From: Chloroflexota bacterium
Lineage (GTDB): Bacteria; Chloroflexota; Dehalococcoidia; Lucifugimonadales; UBA3495
Reading direction: 5' to 3'
Assembly (NCBI GenBank): GCA_026710825.1
Contig: JAPOQH010000047.1
Span: 39,906-103,905 of the forward strand
Length of the DNA: 64,000 nt
Under the pieces are notes generated by a model that was not told the DNA's origin, ran no database searches, and saw only the letters and a program-made list of their open reading frames with translations. The translations under genes were made by a program, and so were the position numbers. Shown here piece after piece: positions 17,643 through 27,056 of this stretch. Position 1 is the stretch's first letter. Each line of letters opens with the position of its first letter.

Positions 17643-18206
17643 TCAGCGCGCAGAGTCGGCCAACAGGGACGGCGGCGCTGCATCCAGGATATCGGCGACC
17701 AACCGGGCCACATCAGCAGGGCTCATGATCGCGCCGCTCATCGGAGACTGATCATGTTCCCACATGCTGATCAGGCACGCCGAGATGATTACCAGGCTCC
17801 AATCGTCCGCATCGATCAGGTCAGCGATGGAGTTCTTGTCGAGATTCGACATGATGCTTTCGTAATCCGGAGCGCTCCGGGCGGCCTGCGCCGCCATCAG
17901 CATCCGGTTGCGGACCCTCTCGGGCAGTTCGGATGAATCGAACGCCCCGCCCGGTTCTGCCAGCCCGTAGCAACCGGTCATGATTGTGGGCTCGATGTCC
18001 TCATCATTCTCGGCGGCGACGGTGGTGATTACACTCAGCGGCCAATGTTCGACCGCGAGCACGTACCCGACATCCCACGCGTCACGCTGTTCCTGAACAT
18101 CACCCTCGTGGGTTGGCACACCACGCCAGTCGGGGCGGCGCAGCCACTCCGACCAGACCCTGCGGTTTGCCGCCGGGTCGTTTGCTGCCAACACAGGCAA
18201 GTCCAT
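17643..18206 (-). CDS. Hypothetical protein
   Basis: A 187-residue acidic, probably cytoplasmic protein without recognised domain. It has no signal peptide or membrane segment; two Trp-rich stretches occur at the N-terminus (VWSEWLRRPDW) and a helical C-terminal half. ATG 18206 follows a GGGGTG weak ribosome site. It ends just after the cyclase-family gene on the same strand (15-base gap) and is probably its operon partner. Confidence 0.6.
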   Translation of the reverse strand: MDLPVLAANDPAANRRVWSEWLRRPDWRGVPTHEGDVQEQRDAWDVGYVLAVEHWPLSVITTVAAENDEDIEPTIMTGCYGLAEPGGAFDSSELPERVRNRMLMAAQAARSAPDYESIMSNLDKNSIADLIDADDWSLVIISACLISMWEHDQSPMSGAIMSPADVARLVADILDAAPPSLLADSAR

Positions 18207-18221
18207 CAATCACACCCCATG

Positions 18222-19157
18222 TCAGAACGTCGCCAGCGGGTTCACCGGCGACCCCGTCGCGTTGTGCCACCGCAGCGGCGCAACCGTGAACATGAAATCC
18301 CACCGGTTGAGCCGTTGGCACACCGGGACCAACTCGTCGAAGTTGGCCGCGTCGATCAGCCACAGGCCCATGCCCACGATGCCAACCTTGTGGATCGGCA
18401 AACCCACGTACGGGTACTCGCTCGGCGCAACGTCCCACGACGCGTCGCAGGCGCCGATGGACACTCCGCGTTCTCGTAGCCAAGGCAGCGTCTCTGCGTG
18501 CAGGCCGGGCCGGCCTTCGGCCGCCGTAGGTGGGCCCACCTCCTGCCGGCGCTTGTACCAGCCCAGCCGGATGCACAACGCGTCGCCCTCGGTCACGCGG
18601 ACTCCCTGAGCCTCTTCCGCAGCCTCCAGGTCGGCGGTGAACACAGGCTCGCCAGCATCCAGCCAGTCCCGGCCCTTGACGGCGGCGATGTCCAGCAACA
18701 CGCCGCGGGTGATGACGCCGTGCTTCACGTTGTCGATCGCACCCGCGCCCGCCTTGCTGGCGTTGTTGATCAGGCCGGAATCCTTGCCATTATACATTTT
18801 GCCGTTCCAGAACTGGTGGCACAGGCTGTCCAGGTGAGTCACGGTCAGGCCGTGGAACGACACGCCGATGAAGTCGCTGGCGCCGCCGCCGCCTTCCGAC
18901 GGGGCAGATTCGCCGGTGGACACCATGTAGTGCAGCGGCGGGATGCTGGTGACGTCCGGCGCCATCTCGGGCACCAGCAGGCGCGAGCAAGTGACCGAAA
19001 TGCCTTCGGTCACCAGTCCGGCCGCCTGCTGGCGTTTGGCATCGTTGATCAGGTTCAGCGTACCCAATTCGTCGTCGTCGCCCCAGCGTCCCCAGTTGCT
19101 CAGCGAATCGAACCAACCCAGTACCTGCTCTTCCGTGGGAATCGAAGGCGTAGTCAT
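18222..19157 (-). CDS. Cyclase / kynurenine formamidase-like metal hydrolase
   Basis: A 311-residue protein of the cyclase superfamily. The metal-binding H-x-D-x-x-x-H is visible as THLDSLCH near residue 108, after GVSFHGLTV, and the downstream TEGDALCIRLGWYKRR and GACDASW stretches are typical. Members hydrolyse amide or lactone bonds of small acids. GGAGGGACC is 5 bases before the ATG. It is probably the first gene of a minus-strand transcript with the hypothetical gene and maybe the CoA-transferases. Confidence 0.85.
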   Translation of the reverse strand: MTTPSIPTEEQVLGWFDSLSNWGRWGDDDELGTLNLINDAKRQQAAGLVTEGISVTCSRLLVPEMAPDVTSIPPLHYMVSTGESAPSEGGGGASDFIGVSFHGLTVTHLDSLCHQFWNGKMYNGKDSGLINNASKAGAGAIDNVKHGVITRGVLLDIAAVKGRDWLDAGEPVFTADLEAAEEAQGVRVTEGDALCIRLGWYKRRQEVGPPTAAEGRPGLHAETLPWLRERGVSIGACDASWDVAPSEYPYVGLPIHKVGIVGMGLWLIDAANFDELVPVCQRLNRWDFMFTVAPLRWHNATGSPVNPLATF

Positions 19158-19440
19158 AGCGGTCCCTCCTCCGTATGCATGCTTGGTTCCAGTAATTTCC
19201 GTTGTCGATCTGGGCCGATTCTATTGCCCGCCGCCGGCCCGGTCAAACCTGCTCCGTCGGCACGTTCCCGCAGGCGTAGGCAAATCGGCCGCGCCCCGGG
19301 CGTCGACGAACACGCGATAACACAACGAAACGCGCCCGGACCCACGATTGTCGCGGCCATCCCGTGGGAATACACTGCACGGACACCAACCGGCTACGAA
19401 ATCGTCCGAATCTTTCTGTTCTGGCATCGGTTTTACCTCA

Positions 19441-20679
19441 ATGAGCAGCGTTTCCGCCGCCACATCACGAGACTCCGCGTCCGCCTACCGCTGGGTGGTC
19501 ATGGGTATCTGGGTTTCCGGCACCGTCGTGGCATTCATGATCATCTCGACCATCGGCATTCTGATGCCGGCCATCAGCGACGAGTTGGGGCTTTCGCCGT
19601 TCCAGCAGGGAATGCTCGGTTCCGCCGCATACTGGGGCAACCTCACGCTGGCGATACCGGTCGGTTGGTGGGCTTCCCGGTTCGCGCCCAAGATACTGAC
19701 CACCGTAACCATGTTGCTGGGCACGCTGTTCCTGTTGGCCCAGGCCCTGTCGCCCGGGTTCGTGGTGCTGATACTGGCCCGCGTGGCGTTCGGCATAACG
19801 GTCATCGCCCGGCAGCCCGCCCGCGCTTTCCTGACTCAACAGTGGTTCCCATCCCGACAGGTGGTGATGCTCAACAGCATCTCCAACGCCATGTTCGGGT
19901 TGGTGGTCGGCGGGGGCATCGCCGCGTCGCCATTCATCCTCTCCGCCCTGGGCGATAGTTGGCGCGCCACCCTGCTGTCGTTCGTCGCCCTGTTCGCGGC
20001 CATCACTCTGGTCTGGATGATTTTCGGCAAGGAGCGCATCACTCCCGAATACCGCGGGCAGTTGGGCGTCCAGGGTGTTGATGTGCTAAGGGGCACTCTG
20101 CGTCAGCGCGACCTCTGGATCGCGGGATTCGGATTCGTCGGTCCAACCGCAGCCTGGTCGGCTTTCCTCAGTTTTTATCCGACGCTGATGCTGGACACCC
20201 ACGGGATGCCCCTGTTTTGGTCGGGAGGCATACTGGCCGTCGGAGTTCTGATGGGCGGCCTGTCCGGTTTGGTATTGGGTTGGGTGGCTACGGCTTACGA
20301 CCGCGGACGCGTCATCCTGCTGTTCAACGGGGTGGCGATTGGGATCACGTTCGTGGGCATGACGTTGACCGGTTCGCTGCCCCTGCTTCTGGTCTTGACC
20401 TTCTGCAACGGCATCGCCTTCGGGTTCTGGCCGGTGCTGTTTTCGTCGCCCTTCCATCTGCCGGGCATGCGACCCCGGGAGATCGCGGTGAGCCTGTCGT
20501 TCATCCAGATGTCCAGTTCCGCCGGCATCGCCATCGGGCCGCTGATCGCCGGCGCATTGCAGCAGGCCACCAATGATCTGCGCCTGTCCCTCGTCGTGGT
20601 GAGCTTCGCGTCGCTGACCCTGTGCGCCGCCGGCCTGTTTATGCGGCACGGACTCTCCAGCAGGATGGCATCGGAATGA
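19441..20679 (+). CDS. MFS transporter
   Basis: A 412-residue transporter with about twelve hydrophobic segments. The first pair (YRWVVMGIWVSGTVVAFMIISTIGIL) leads to the inter-helix loop GWWASRFAPK, and a second half begins near DLWIAGFGFVG. It resembles the oxalate/formate-type and nitrate-type major facilitator group in its N-terminal half, but no substrate can be assigned. The open frame begins earlier at 19348, yet ATG 19441 gives the normal short N-terminus. Divergent from the cyclase gene. Confidence 0.88.
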   Translation: MSSVSAATSRDSASAYRWVVMGIWVSGTVVAFMIISTIGILMPAISDELGLSPFQQGMLGSAAYWGNLTLAIPVGWWASRFAPKILTTVTMLLGTLFLLAQALSPGFVVLILARVAFGITVIARQPARAFLTQQWFPSRQVVMLNSISNAMFGLVVGGGIAASPFILSALGDSWRATLLSFVALFAAITLVWMIFGKERITPEYRGQLGVQGVDVLRGTLRQRDLWIAGFGFVGPTAAWSAFLSFYPTLMLDTHGMPLFWSGGILAVGVLMGGLSGLVLGWVATAYDRGRVILLFNGVAIGITFVGMTLTGSLPLLLVLTFCNGIAFGFWPVLFSSPFHLPGMRPREIAVSLSFIQMSSSAGIAIGPLIAGALQQATNDLRLSLVVVSFASLTLCAAGLFMRHGLSSRMASE

Positions 20680-20711
20680 GCGCCGCCCGCTTGTTTCTGA
20701 GACCTGTACTA

Positions 20712-21149
20712 CTACGAGCTTCTACGATGCTGGAAGTCCGACCAAGTTAGGCGCGTTTGTTTCCAAACCAAAAAACCATTGCCAAGGAGATCGTTCCGTA
20801 TCTCCAAAGCAAATTCACCGAGTGCGCGTTGCTTTTCTTCTTGGGTCGATTGGGCTCCAGTCTCCACTGTCGCTAAGAATGCGTAACCTTTGTTGATCAC
20901 TTTGTCGGGACAATATAACCAGCAGAGTTGTAGTTGTCGGATGAACTCGTTTTTCAACGCAGTCGCTTGGTGCGCATCGGCACCTTGATAGAATCCTTCC
21001 GTACTGGAAAGAAGGGAATTGTAGCGTTCTTCTTTCCAGATGCGTTCTTGCGTTTTCCTGTTCGCATGGTCGTTCACTATCCACCCCACGACTGCAATCA
21101 AGACGGCTGCAATGACCGACAAAACTGGGAGAAATCCGTCCCACTCCAT
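20712..21149 (-). CDS. Hypothetical single-pass membrane protein
   Basis: A 145-residue protein with one N-terminal membrane helix (about residues 6-25, LPVLSVIAAVLIAVVGWIV) followed by a charged helical cytoplasmic part. GGAGG 9 bases before ATG 21149 decides the start. Its base composition is clearly lower in GC than the genes on both sides, and its codon use is more like the accessory segment at the left end. No known family was recognised; it stands alone between two MFS genes. Confidence 0.6.
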   Translation of the reverse strand: MEWDGFLPVLSVIAAVLIAVVGWIVNDHANRKTQERIWKEERYNSLLSSTEGFYQGADAHQATALKNEFIRQLQLCWLYCPDKVINKGYAFLATVETGAQSTQEEKQRALGEFALEIRNDLLGNGFLVWKQTRLTWSDFQHRRSS

Positions 21150-21240
21150 CAGCGACGTCCTCCATCCAAAAAGATTTTTTGGGTTGCATTCCATGGCTGG
21201 TACAGTGGTGCCATGACAATTATCGCAAGTCGAGTTTACG

Positions 21241-22518
21241 TTACGCCTCCCGCAGCCGGCGTGACAACAGGCAAAGGAATACCGCCACCGACCCGGCGAT
21301 CCCCAGTGTCAACGCGGTCACCGGCGCGCCGATTTGCGTGACCATCCAGCCGTTCAGCGCGCTGGCCGGAAAGTGCGCCTGGATCGCCAGTACCCGCATC
21401 CCGCCCATGCGTCCGCGGAACTCAGCGTCCGAGTTGCCCATCAGCACCGTCATCACCAGCACCAGCGATACCGAGCGGCCGATGCCCGTCATCACCTTGA
21501 TGGCCATCGCAATCGCCAGCACCGCGCCGTACGGCAGCAAGCCGGGCAGCGTCATCAAGGCGACGGCGAACAGGATCATCGACCCGTGCCAGCCACCGTT
21601 GACCGCCCAGACCAGCCACCAACCCTGCCGCCGCAGGTTGCCCATGCCGGCCACGACCAAAGCGCCCAGCACTGCGCCGGCGCCCATGGCTCCGTTCAGC
21701 AGCCCCAACGCCTGAACCCCGCCCATCAGCGTGTCGTGGGCGAAAATGGGCATCAGCGCGGTGGTGAACGGGAAGCCCGTAACGTTGTACATCGCGGCAA
21801 TGAGCAGCGCCATGAACAACTCCTTGCGCTGCCAAACGTGCCGCAGTCCAGCAGCCACGCCGATGATCACCTGGCGCGGCGTGGTGTTGCCCATGGTGAT
21901 GTTGCGGGTGCGCACCATCAGGGCCATCACGCCGCCGACCACGTACAGCGCGCCGATTAATCCAAACAGGCCGGCTGGCGTCAGGGGGGTGTACAGGAAA
22001 CCAGCCGCAATCGGGCCGACGAACTGGGTCAGGTTCTGCCCGAACCCCAGCATCGCGACTGCGTTGGTGAGGCGTTCCCGGGGAACGGTGTCGATCAACA
22101 GAGCGTTGGTGACCGGCAGTTCGATGGTTCGGAACGCGCCGCCTCCCATGATGATCACGAAGATCATCCAAACCTTCAGGCCATCCATCAGGAAGAGCAC
22201 CATCAGGACGAATGCCAGCGCCGCAGCGATGAACTGCCCTGCCGCCATGAGCAGACGACGCGGGAGCCGATCCACCACCGCGCCGGCGAACACGGACAGG
22301 AAAGCCAGCCCGAGGGCCGATCCACCGGCCAGGCCAACCAGCAGCGGGTCGCCGGTCAATTCCAGCACCAGCCACAGCACGGCGATGACCTCCATCTGCC
22401 GGCCCACCATGGCAATGTTCGCGGACACCCACACCAGCGAAAAATCGCGGGTTCGGAACGAGCCGAATGTCTCGCCCGCCCGCCCGCTCAACCCCGTACT
22501 CCCGACCGATCTGGCCAA
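21241..22518 (-). CDS. MFS transporter (EntS-like efflux group)
   Basis: A 425-residue major facilitator protein of the MFS_3 type. The N-terminal FGSFRTRDFSLVWVSANIAMVGRQMEVIAVLWLVLELTGDP and FAGAVVDRLPRRLLM motifs are characteristic of drug or siderophore exporters. There is no ATG in a suitable place; TTG 22518 with GAGGGAGGG 9 bases upstream is the likely start. The substrate is unknown. Confidence 0.88.
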   Translation of the reverse strand: MARSVGSTGLSGRAGETFGSFRTRDFSLVWVSANIAMVGRQMEVIAVLWLVLELTGDPLLVGLAGGSALGLAFLSVFAGAVVDRLPRRLLMAAGQFIAAALAFVLMVLFLMDGLKVWMIFVIIMGGGAFRTIELPVTNALLIDTVPRERLTNAVAMLGFGQNLTQFVGPIAAGFLYTPLTPAGLFGLIGALYVVGGVMALMVRTRNITMGNTTPRQVIIGVAAGLRHVWQRKELFMALLIAAMYNVTGFPFTTALMPIFAHDTLMGGVQALGLLNGAMGAGAVLGALVVAGMGNLRRQGWWLVWAVNGGWHGSMILFAVALMTLPGLLPYGAVLAIAMAIKVMTGIGRSVSLVLVMTVLMGNSDAEFRGRMGGMRVLAIQAHFPASALNGWMVTQIGAPVTALTLGIAGSVAVFLCLLSRRLREA

Positions 22519-22639
22519 CTGGATGAACCCTCCCTCGCGAAGCGGCGCCGATTATAGCACCGGCGGTCCGGGACGGGCCTGCATGTTACAATCGTGCTCA
22601 ATTTTCGTACTTGAATGACACTCGGCAGGAGGAAACCCA

Positions 22640-23698
22640 ATGGAAATCGGCGTCGGACTGGACCACACCCTCGGCATGAACTGGGACGACCAGGCCAACC
22701 TGGCCCGCGAGGCCGCGGAGTTGGGCTACGAGAGCATCTGGACGCCCGAGAACATCGGCACCGATTCCTTCCAGGTGTGCGCCCGCCGTTGGGAGGCCAG
22801 TTGCGATGTGGTCGACGGTGGCCTCACCACCGGCATCGGCGTGTCCCCCGTCATGTACCGCACGCCCATCGGGTTCGCCATGTCCGGCGGCACGATGAGC
22901 CAGCAGACCGGCGGCAAGTTCATCATGGGCATCGGCGCGGGCAGCGCCTATCGCCCCGCCAACCGCCGCGACCTCGGGTTCCCGCGCGTATCGGCCCTCA
23001 ACCTCATGCGCGACTACCTGACCACCATCAAGGGCCTGGTCAACGGCGAGCGGGTCAGCCACCAGGGCGAGTTCATCAACTACAACAATATCCGCATGGC
23101 CATCCGGCCCGCCCCCAACACGCCGGTGTACCTCGGCACCCTTGGCCCCGAGATGCTGCGGCTGGCCGGCGAGGTCGCCGACGGCGTCTGCCTCAACTGG
23201 TGCACTCCCGACCAGATCGCATGGAGCCGCGACCGCATCGCCGAGGGCGCGGAGCGCGTCGGCCGCGACCCGTCCGAGGTCAAGGTCGTGGAATACATCC
23301 GCATCTGCGTGGACGATGATGAAGACGTCGCCCGCCTGGCCTTCGCCAAGAACTGCCTCGGCTACCCGTTGGGAGCCACCGTACCCACCGACCGCGAGCG
23401 GCAGTTCGGGTACCGCGCCCACTTCGAGCGCATGGGATACACCGAAGAACTGGCCGGCGCCGACGCCATTCGACGGGACGGCGGCGACATGGACGCCGTG
23501 GCCAATGCCTACCCGTCTGATGCTCTGCTCGCCGTCGGCTACTACGGCAAACCCGACGGAGCCGCCGACGCCTTCGCCAAGCTGGCTGAGGGTCTGGACG
23601 TGGCCCTGGTGCGCGTCATCTCCGCCCGCCCCGAGATCGCCTCCACCCAGGCCGTCATGCACGCCTGCGCCCCCGACAAGGTGCGGGCAGCGATGTGA
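22640..23698 (+). CDS. LLM class flavin-dependent oxidoreductase
   Basis: A 352-residue luciferase-like TIM-barrel oxidoreductase (FMN or F420). MEIGVGLDH, AAELGYESIWTPEN, GKFIMGIGAGSAYRP and EVADGVCLNW are in the expected order. AGGAGG 8 bases before the ATG is strong. It overlaps the next small gene by GTGA and precedes a second LLM gene, so these three are probably one transcript with the acyl-CoA synthetase following. Confidence 0.9.
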   Translation: MEIGVGLDHTLGMNWDDQANLAREAAELGYESIWTPENIGTDSFQVCARRWEASCDVVDGGLTTGIGVSPVMYRTPIGFAMSGGTMSQQTGGKFIMGIGAGSAYRPANRRDLGFPRVSALNLMRDYLTTIKGLVNGERVSHQGEFINYNNIRMAIRPAPNTPVYLGTLGPEMLRLAGEVADGVCLNWCTPDQIAWSRDRIAEGAERVGRDPSEVKVVEYIRICVDDDEDVARLAFAKNCLGYPLGATVPTDRERQFGYRAHFERMGYTEELAGADAIRRDGGDMDAVANAYPSDALLAVGYYGKPDGAADAFAKLAEGLDVALVRVISARPEIASTQAVMHACAPDKVRAAM

Positions 23699-24102
23699 AA
23701 CTTGTTGCGATTAAAACTCTGAAATTCTGCGCGTTCGTTGGAATTTTCGTCGCGCTATATTGGTATGCAACAAACGCCGTCGGAGATACTGACAAACTGG
23801 ACAGGCTCATAATCGCCTTAACCCTATTTGGCGTAACCTATGGCATATCAAAACCACTGTTTGAGGCAGTATCGGAAATAGTTGGAGGCATCATGGTGAT
23901 CGCCGAATTTCTGAACAGGCACCTTCTGGAACCTCAGAAACAACGGCTATTGGAACAAGGGCGGAAACAAGCTCGAGAAGCAGCCCGGGCCGAAGCGGAC
24001 GCTCGCCTGGACAAAGCGCGCGCCCGCCTGAAAGAACTCGGGTTAGACCCGAGCGACATCTTGCCGGCTGACGACCCTGGAGAGACTCGCGACCAAGCGT
24101 AA
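23695..24102 (+). CDS. Small membrane protein with coiled-coil tail
   Basis: A 135-residue protein starting at GTG 23695, which overlaps the TGA of the LLM gene (GTGA). Two hydrophobic segments (about 8-28 and 37-75) are followed by a charged helix rich in Arg, Ala and Glu (KQAREAARAEADARLDKARARLKEL) ending in an acidic tail. The AT-richer membrane part differs in composition from the flanking LLM genes. No family was recognised; the topology resembles small membrane anchors with cytoplasmic helices. Confidence 0.65.
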   Translation: MKLVAIKTLKFCAFVGIFVALYWYATNAVGDTDKLDRLIIALTLFGVTYGISKPLFEAVSEIVGGIMVIAEFLNRHLLEPQKQRLLEQGRKQAREAARAEADARLDKARARLKELGLDPSDILPADDPGETRDQA

Positions 24103-24112
24103 AGAGGACACC

Positions 24113-25192
24113 ATGCACGTAGGCGCCGCCACCATCTTCCAGAATCCCGCCAAGTTCACCAGCGACTACCAGGTGTACCGCGAGGAACTGCGCCTGGCCG
24201 ATCTGGCCGAACCGCTGGGTTTCCAGTCCATCTGGGGCGTCGAGCACCACTTCACCGACTACACCATGTGCCCCGACGTGCTCCAGTTCCTCACCTACAT
24301 GGCCGGGCGCACCACCGACATGAAACTCGGCAGCATGGTCTGCGTCCTGCCGTGGCACGACCCTGTGCGCGTCGCCGAGCAGGTGTCCATGCTGGACAAC
24401 CTCAGCGACGGACGTTTCATCCTAGGAGTCGGGCGCGGCCTCGCCAAGGTGGAATACGACGGTTTCCGCATCGACATGAACGAGTCCCGCACCCGGTTCG
24501 TAGAGTCCGCCGAGTGCCTGCTGGCCGGCCTGGAGTCCGGGTTCTGCGAGTTCGACGGCGAGTACATCAAGCAACCCCGCCGCGAGATCCGGCCCAACCC
24601 GTTCCGCACTTTCCGCGACCGCACCTACGCCGCCGCCATCTCCCCCGAAAGCAGTCGCATCATGGCCCAACTCGGCGTTGGCATGCTGGTGATTCCACAG
24701 AAACCGTGGGACGAGGTTGAAAGCGACCTGACCAACTACCGCTCTGCGTGGGACGAAAGCCACCGGGGGACCGGCGAATCCGGCGGGCCACCCGCCCCCG
24801 TGGTCGCCTGCTGGACCTTCTGCCACGAGGACGCCGACTACGCCCGCGACATGGCCCGTCGCTACATCGGCGGCTACTGGAACACGGTCATGGACCATTA
24901 CCAGTTCAAAGCCGACCTCCACAAGGACATCAAGGGCTACGAATATTACGGCAAAGTCGCCGAGAAGATGTTCGACTACGGCGACGACGAGGTGGTGGAC
25001 TTCTTCGTCAACCTGCAGGTCTGGGGCACGCCGGAGCAGTGCTACGAAAAGATCCTGCAGATCCGCGAGCGCACCGGCCACGACACCTACGTAGGCGCAT
25101 TCAGCTACGCCGCCATGCCCTACGACATGGCCGAATCCAGCATGCGCCTCTTCGCCGCCGAGGTGATGCCGGAGTTGAAGGCGGTGAAATAG
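24113..25192 (+). CDS. LLM class flavin-dependent oxidoreductase (second)
   Basis: A 359-residue luciferase-like oxidoreductase of the alkanal monooxygenase-like branch. LADLAEPLGFQSIWGVEHHF, GSMVCVLPWHDPVRVAEQVSMLDNLSDGRFILGVGRG are classical. AGAGGA precedes the ATG. It is only distantly similar to the LLM protein two genes upstream. The oxidised substrate is not predictable; the acyl-CoA synthetase downstream may act on its product. Confidence 0.9.
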   Translation: MHVGAATIFQNPAKFTSDYQVYREELRLADLAEPLGFQSIWGVEHHFTDYTMCPDVLQFLTYMAGRTTDMKLGSMVCVLPWHDPVRVAEQVSMLDNLSDGRFILGVGRGLAKVEYDGFRIDMNESRTRFVESAECLLAGLESGFCEFDGEYIKQPRREIRPNPFRTFRDRTYAAAISPESSRIMAQLGVGMLVIPQKPWDEVESDLTNYRSAWDESHRGTGESGGPPAPVVACWTFCHEDADYARDMARRYIGGYWNTVMDHYQFKADLHKDIKGYEYYGKVAEKMFDYGDDEVVDFFVNLQVWGTPEQCYEKILQIRERTGHDTYVGAFSYAAMPYDMAESSMRLFAAEVMPELKAVK

Positions 25193-25260
25193 ATCCGCCG
25201 CGACCGCGCATCGATTCCAGGCCAACACGCAGCCAATGGCTACACCGGAGGCCCGCACCC

Positions 25261-26895
25261 ATGCCCGACTGGTTTGACAAGCAGACCCTTGGCGACCTGC
25301 TGAACCAGGCCGCCGACCGTTTCGGCCCTCGCGAGGCGTTGATGTACGAGGGCCAGCGCTGGACGTTTGATGAGTTCAGGAATGAGGTCGACCGCGTCGC
25401 ACGCGCGCTGATCAACCTCGGCATCCAGCCCGGCGACAAGGTATCCATCTGGATGCCCAACCGCGCCGAGTGGCTGTTCCTGTTCGGGGCCGTCGCCAAG
25501 ATCGGGGCCATCCTGGTTCCCATCAACACGCGTTTCCGCACCGGCGACATGGAATACCTGGTCAACCACTCCGACTCCGCCGCGCTGATCCTGATGGACC
25601 GCTCCGGTCCAGTCGATTACCTGGATATGCTGCGCGAGGTGGCTCCCGAGGTCGACTCCGGCGACCCCACGTCGCTGCGCCCCGCCGCGTTCCCGGCCCT
25701 GCGCAACGTCATCATCGTGGGCGACGAGCGACCCGCCGGCGCCATCGGTTGGGATGCCATGGTCGCTGGCGCCGACGAGGTTCCCGCCAGCGAACTTGCC
25801 CAGCGCGAGGCCGCCGTCAGCCCCGACGACACCTTCCTCCTCATGTACACGTCCGGAACCACGGGATTCCCCAAGGGAGTGATGCACTGCCACAACCCCA
25901 TTCGCACCATCACCGACGCCGCCAACCGCATGGGCATGTCCTCTCGCGACGTCATCCTGATGTACCTGCCCCTGTTCCACTGCTTCGGTCTCTACGAAGG
26001 GCCGTTGATGTCGTGGGTGACCGGCGCGCGCGTCGTCCTCACCACCATGTTCGACGCCGGCGAGACGCTGCGCCTCATTGAGTCCGAAAAGGCCACCGTG
26101 ATGGACGGTTTCGACGCCCATTTCTACGACCTGTGCCATCACCCCGACGTGGACCGAACCGATCGCAGCAGCCTGCGCACCATCCTCCTCGCCGTGGGTA
26201 TGGCCAGCAGCGAACCCGTCGCCCGTCTGGCCCAGGAGAAGTTCTGTCCCACTCTGTCGGCGTGGGGCATGACCGAGGTCGGCGTCGGCGCGACCCGCAC
26301 CTTCCTGGACGCTCCCACCGACGACCGCTGCGTGGAGAGCGGCCACCCGTTGCCCGGCTACGAGTTCAAGGTAATCGACCCCGACACCGGCGAGATGTTG
26401 CCGCCGTCCACCATGGGCGAACTGTGCGTCCGCGGCTACGCCACCATGCAGGGCTACTACAAACGTCCCGAAGCCACCGCCGAGGCCATCGACGGCGACG
26501 GCTGGTTCCACACCGGCGACGTCGCCACCATCCGCGACGACGGCAGCGTCCGATTCCTGGGTCGCTACAAGGATATGCTCAAGGTCGGCGGCGAGAACGT
26601 GGACCCCACCGAGGTGGAAGCCTTCCTGCTGGAGCACCCGGCCATCAGCAAAGCCCAGGTCATCGGCGTACCCGACCCGCGCCTGGCCGAGGTCGCCTGC
26701 GCCTGTGTGGTCGTCGAGCCGGGCCAGGCCATCACCGACGCCGACCTGGACGCCTACTGCCGGGGCAAGATGGCGAGCTTCAAGATCCCGCGCCACCTGC
26801 TGGTCGTCGATGACTACCCCATGACCTCCAGCGGCAAGGTTCAAAAATACCTGCTGCGCCAGATGGCCTCCGAACAGTTGGGCCTGGCCGGCTGA
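25261..26895 (+). CDS. AMP-forming acyl-CoA synthetase
   Basis: A 544-residue ANL-superfamily enzyme activating a carboxylic acid to acyl-CoA via acyl-AMP. The phosphate-binding loop (LLMYTSGTTGFPKGVMH, near residue 197), the acyl-AMP motif (SAWGMTEVG, near 338), the hinge YKDMLKVGGENV and the C-terminal catalytic Lys in PMTSSGKVQK are all intact. GGAGG lies 10 bases before ATG 25261. An apparently longer frame reaches back into the LLM gene but is out of frame with it and is not the real start. Last gene of the LLM cluster; repeat copy 2 follows. Confidence 0.92.
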   Translation: MPDWFDKQTLGDLLNQAADRFGPREALMYEGQRWTFDEFRNEVDRVARALINLGIQPGDKVSIWMPNRAEWLFLFGAVAKIGAILVPINTRFRTGDMEYLVNHSDSAALILMDRSGPVDYLDMLREVAPEVDSGDPTSLRPAAFPALRNVIIVGDERPAGAIGWDAMVAGADEVPASELAQREAAVSPDDTFLLMYTSGTTGFPKGVMHCHNPIRTITDAANRMGMSSRDVILMYLPLFHCFGLYEGPLMSWVTGARVVLTTMFDAGETLRLIESEKATVMDGFDAHFYDLCHHPDVDRTDRSSLRTILLAVGMASSEPVARLAQEKFCPTLSAWGMTEVGVGATRTFLDAPTDDRCVESGHPLPGYEFKVIDPDTGEMLPPSTMGELCVRGYATMQGYYKRPEATAEAIDGDGWFHTGDVATIRDDGSVRFLGRYKDMLKVGGENVDPTEVEAFLLEHPAISKAQVIGVPDPRLAEVACACVVVEPGQAITDADLDAYCRGKMASFKIPRHLLVVDDYPMTSSGKVQKYLLRQMASEQLGLAG

Positions 26896-26936
26896 GAGTC
26901 AAGCGCAGCAACTTCGGAATTGAATTGCAGTAAACG

Positions 26937-26963
26937 GTAGGGGCGAATAATCATTCGCCCCCT
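26937..26963. repeat. Palindromic intergenic repeat, copy 2
   Basis: GTAGGGGCGAAT with centre AATC and right half ATTCGCCCCCTC, one inserted C and a changed end compared with the consensus. It lies directly after the acyl-CoA synthetase gene. Confidence 0.85.
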
Positions 26964-27056
26964 CGTCTGTCGGTCCGATCCTAAACCTATACCCCGCTCA
27001 TCCTGAGCGTGTCGACGGATGAGTCCCTACCCAAACCACACCATCGTGAGTGCATC

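Noticed and set aside
24748..25260. Long N-terminal extension of the acyl-CoA synthetase
   Set aside because: This stretch is an out-of-frame reading of the LLM gene; the ATG at 25261 has an RBS and gives the family length.
25240..26844. A 534-residue minus-strand frame antisense to the acyl-CoA synthetase
   Set aside because: Shadow of a GC-rich gene: Gly/Val/His-rich repetitive composition and no domain.
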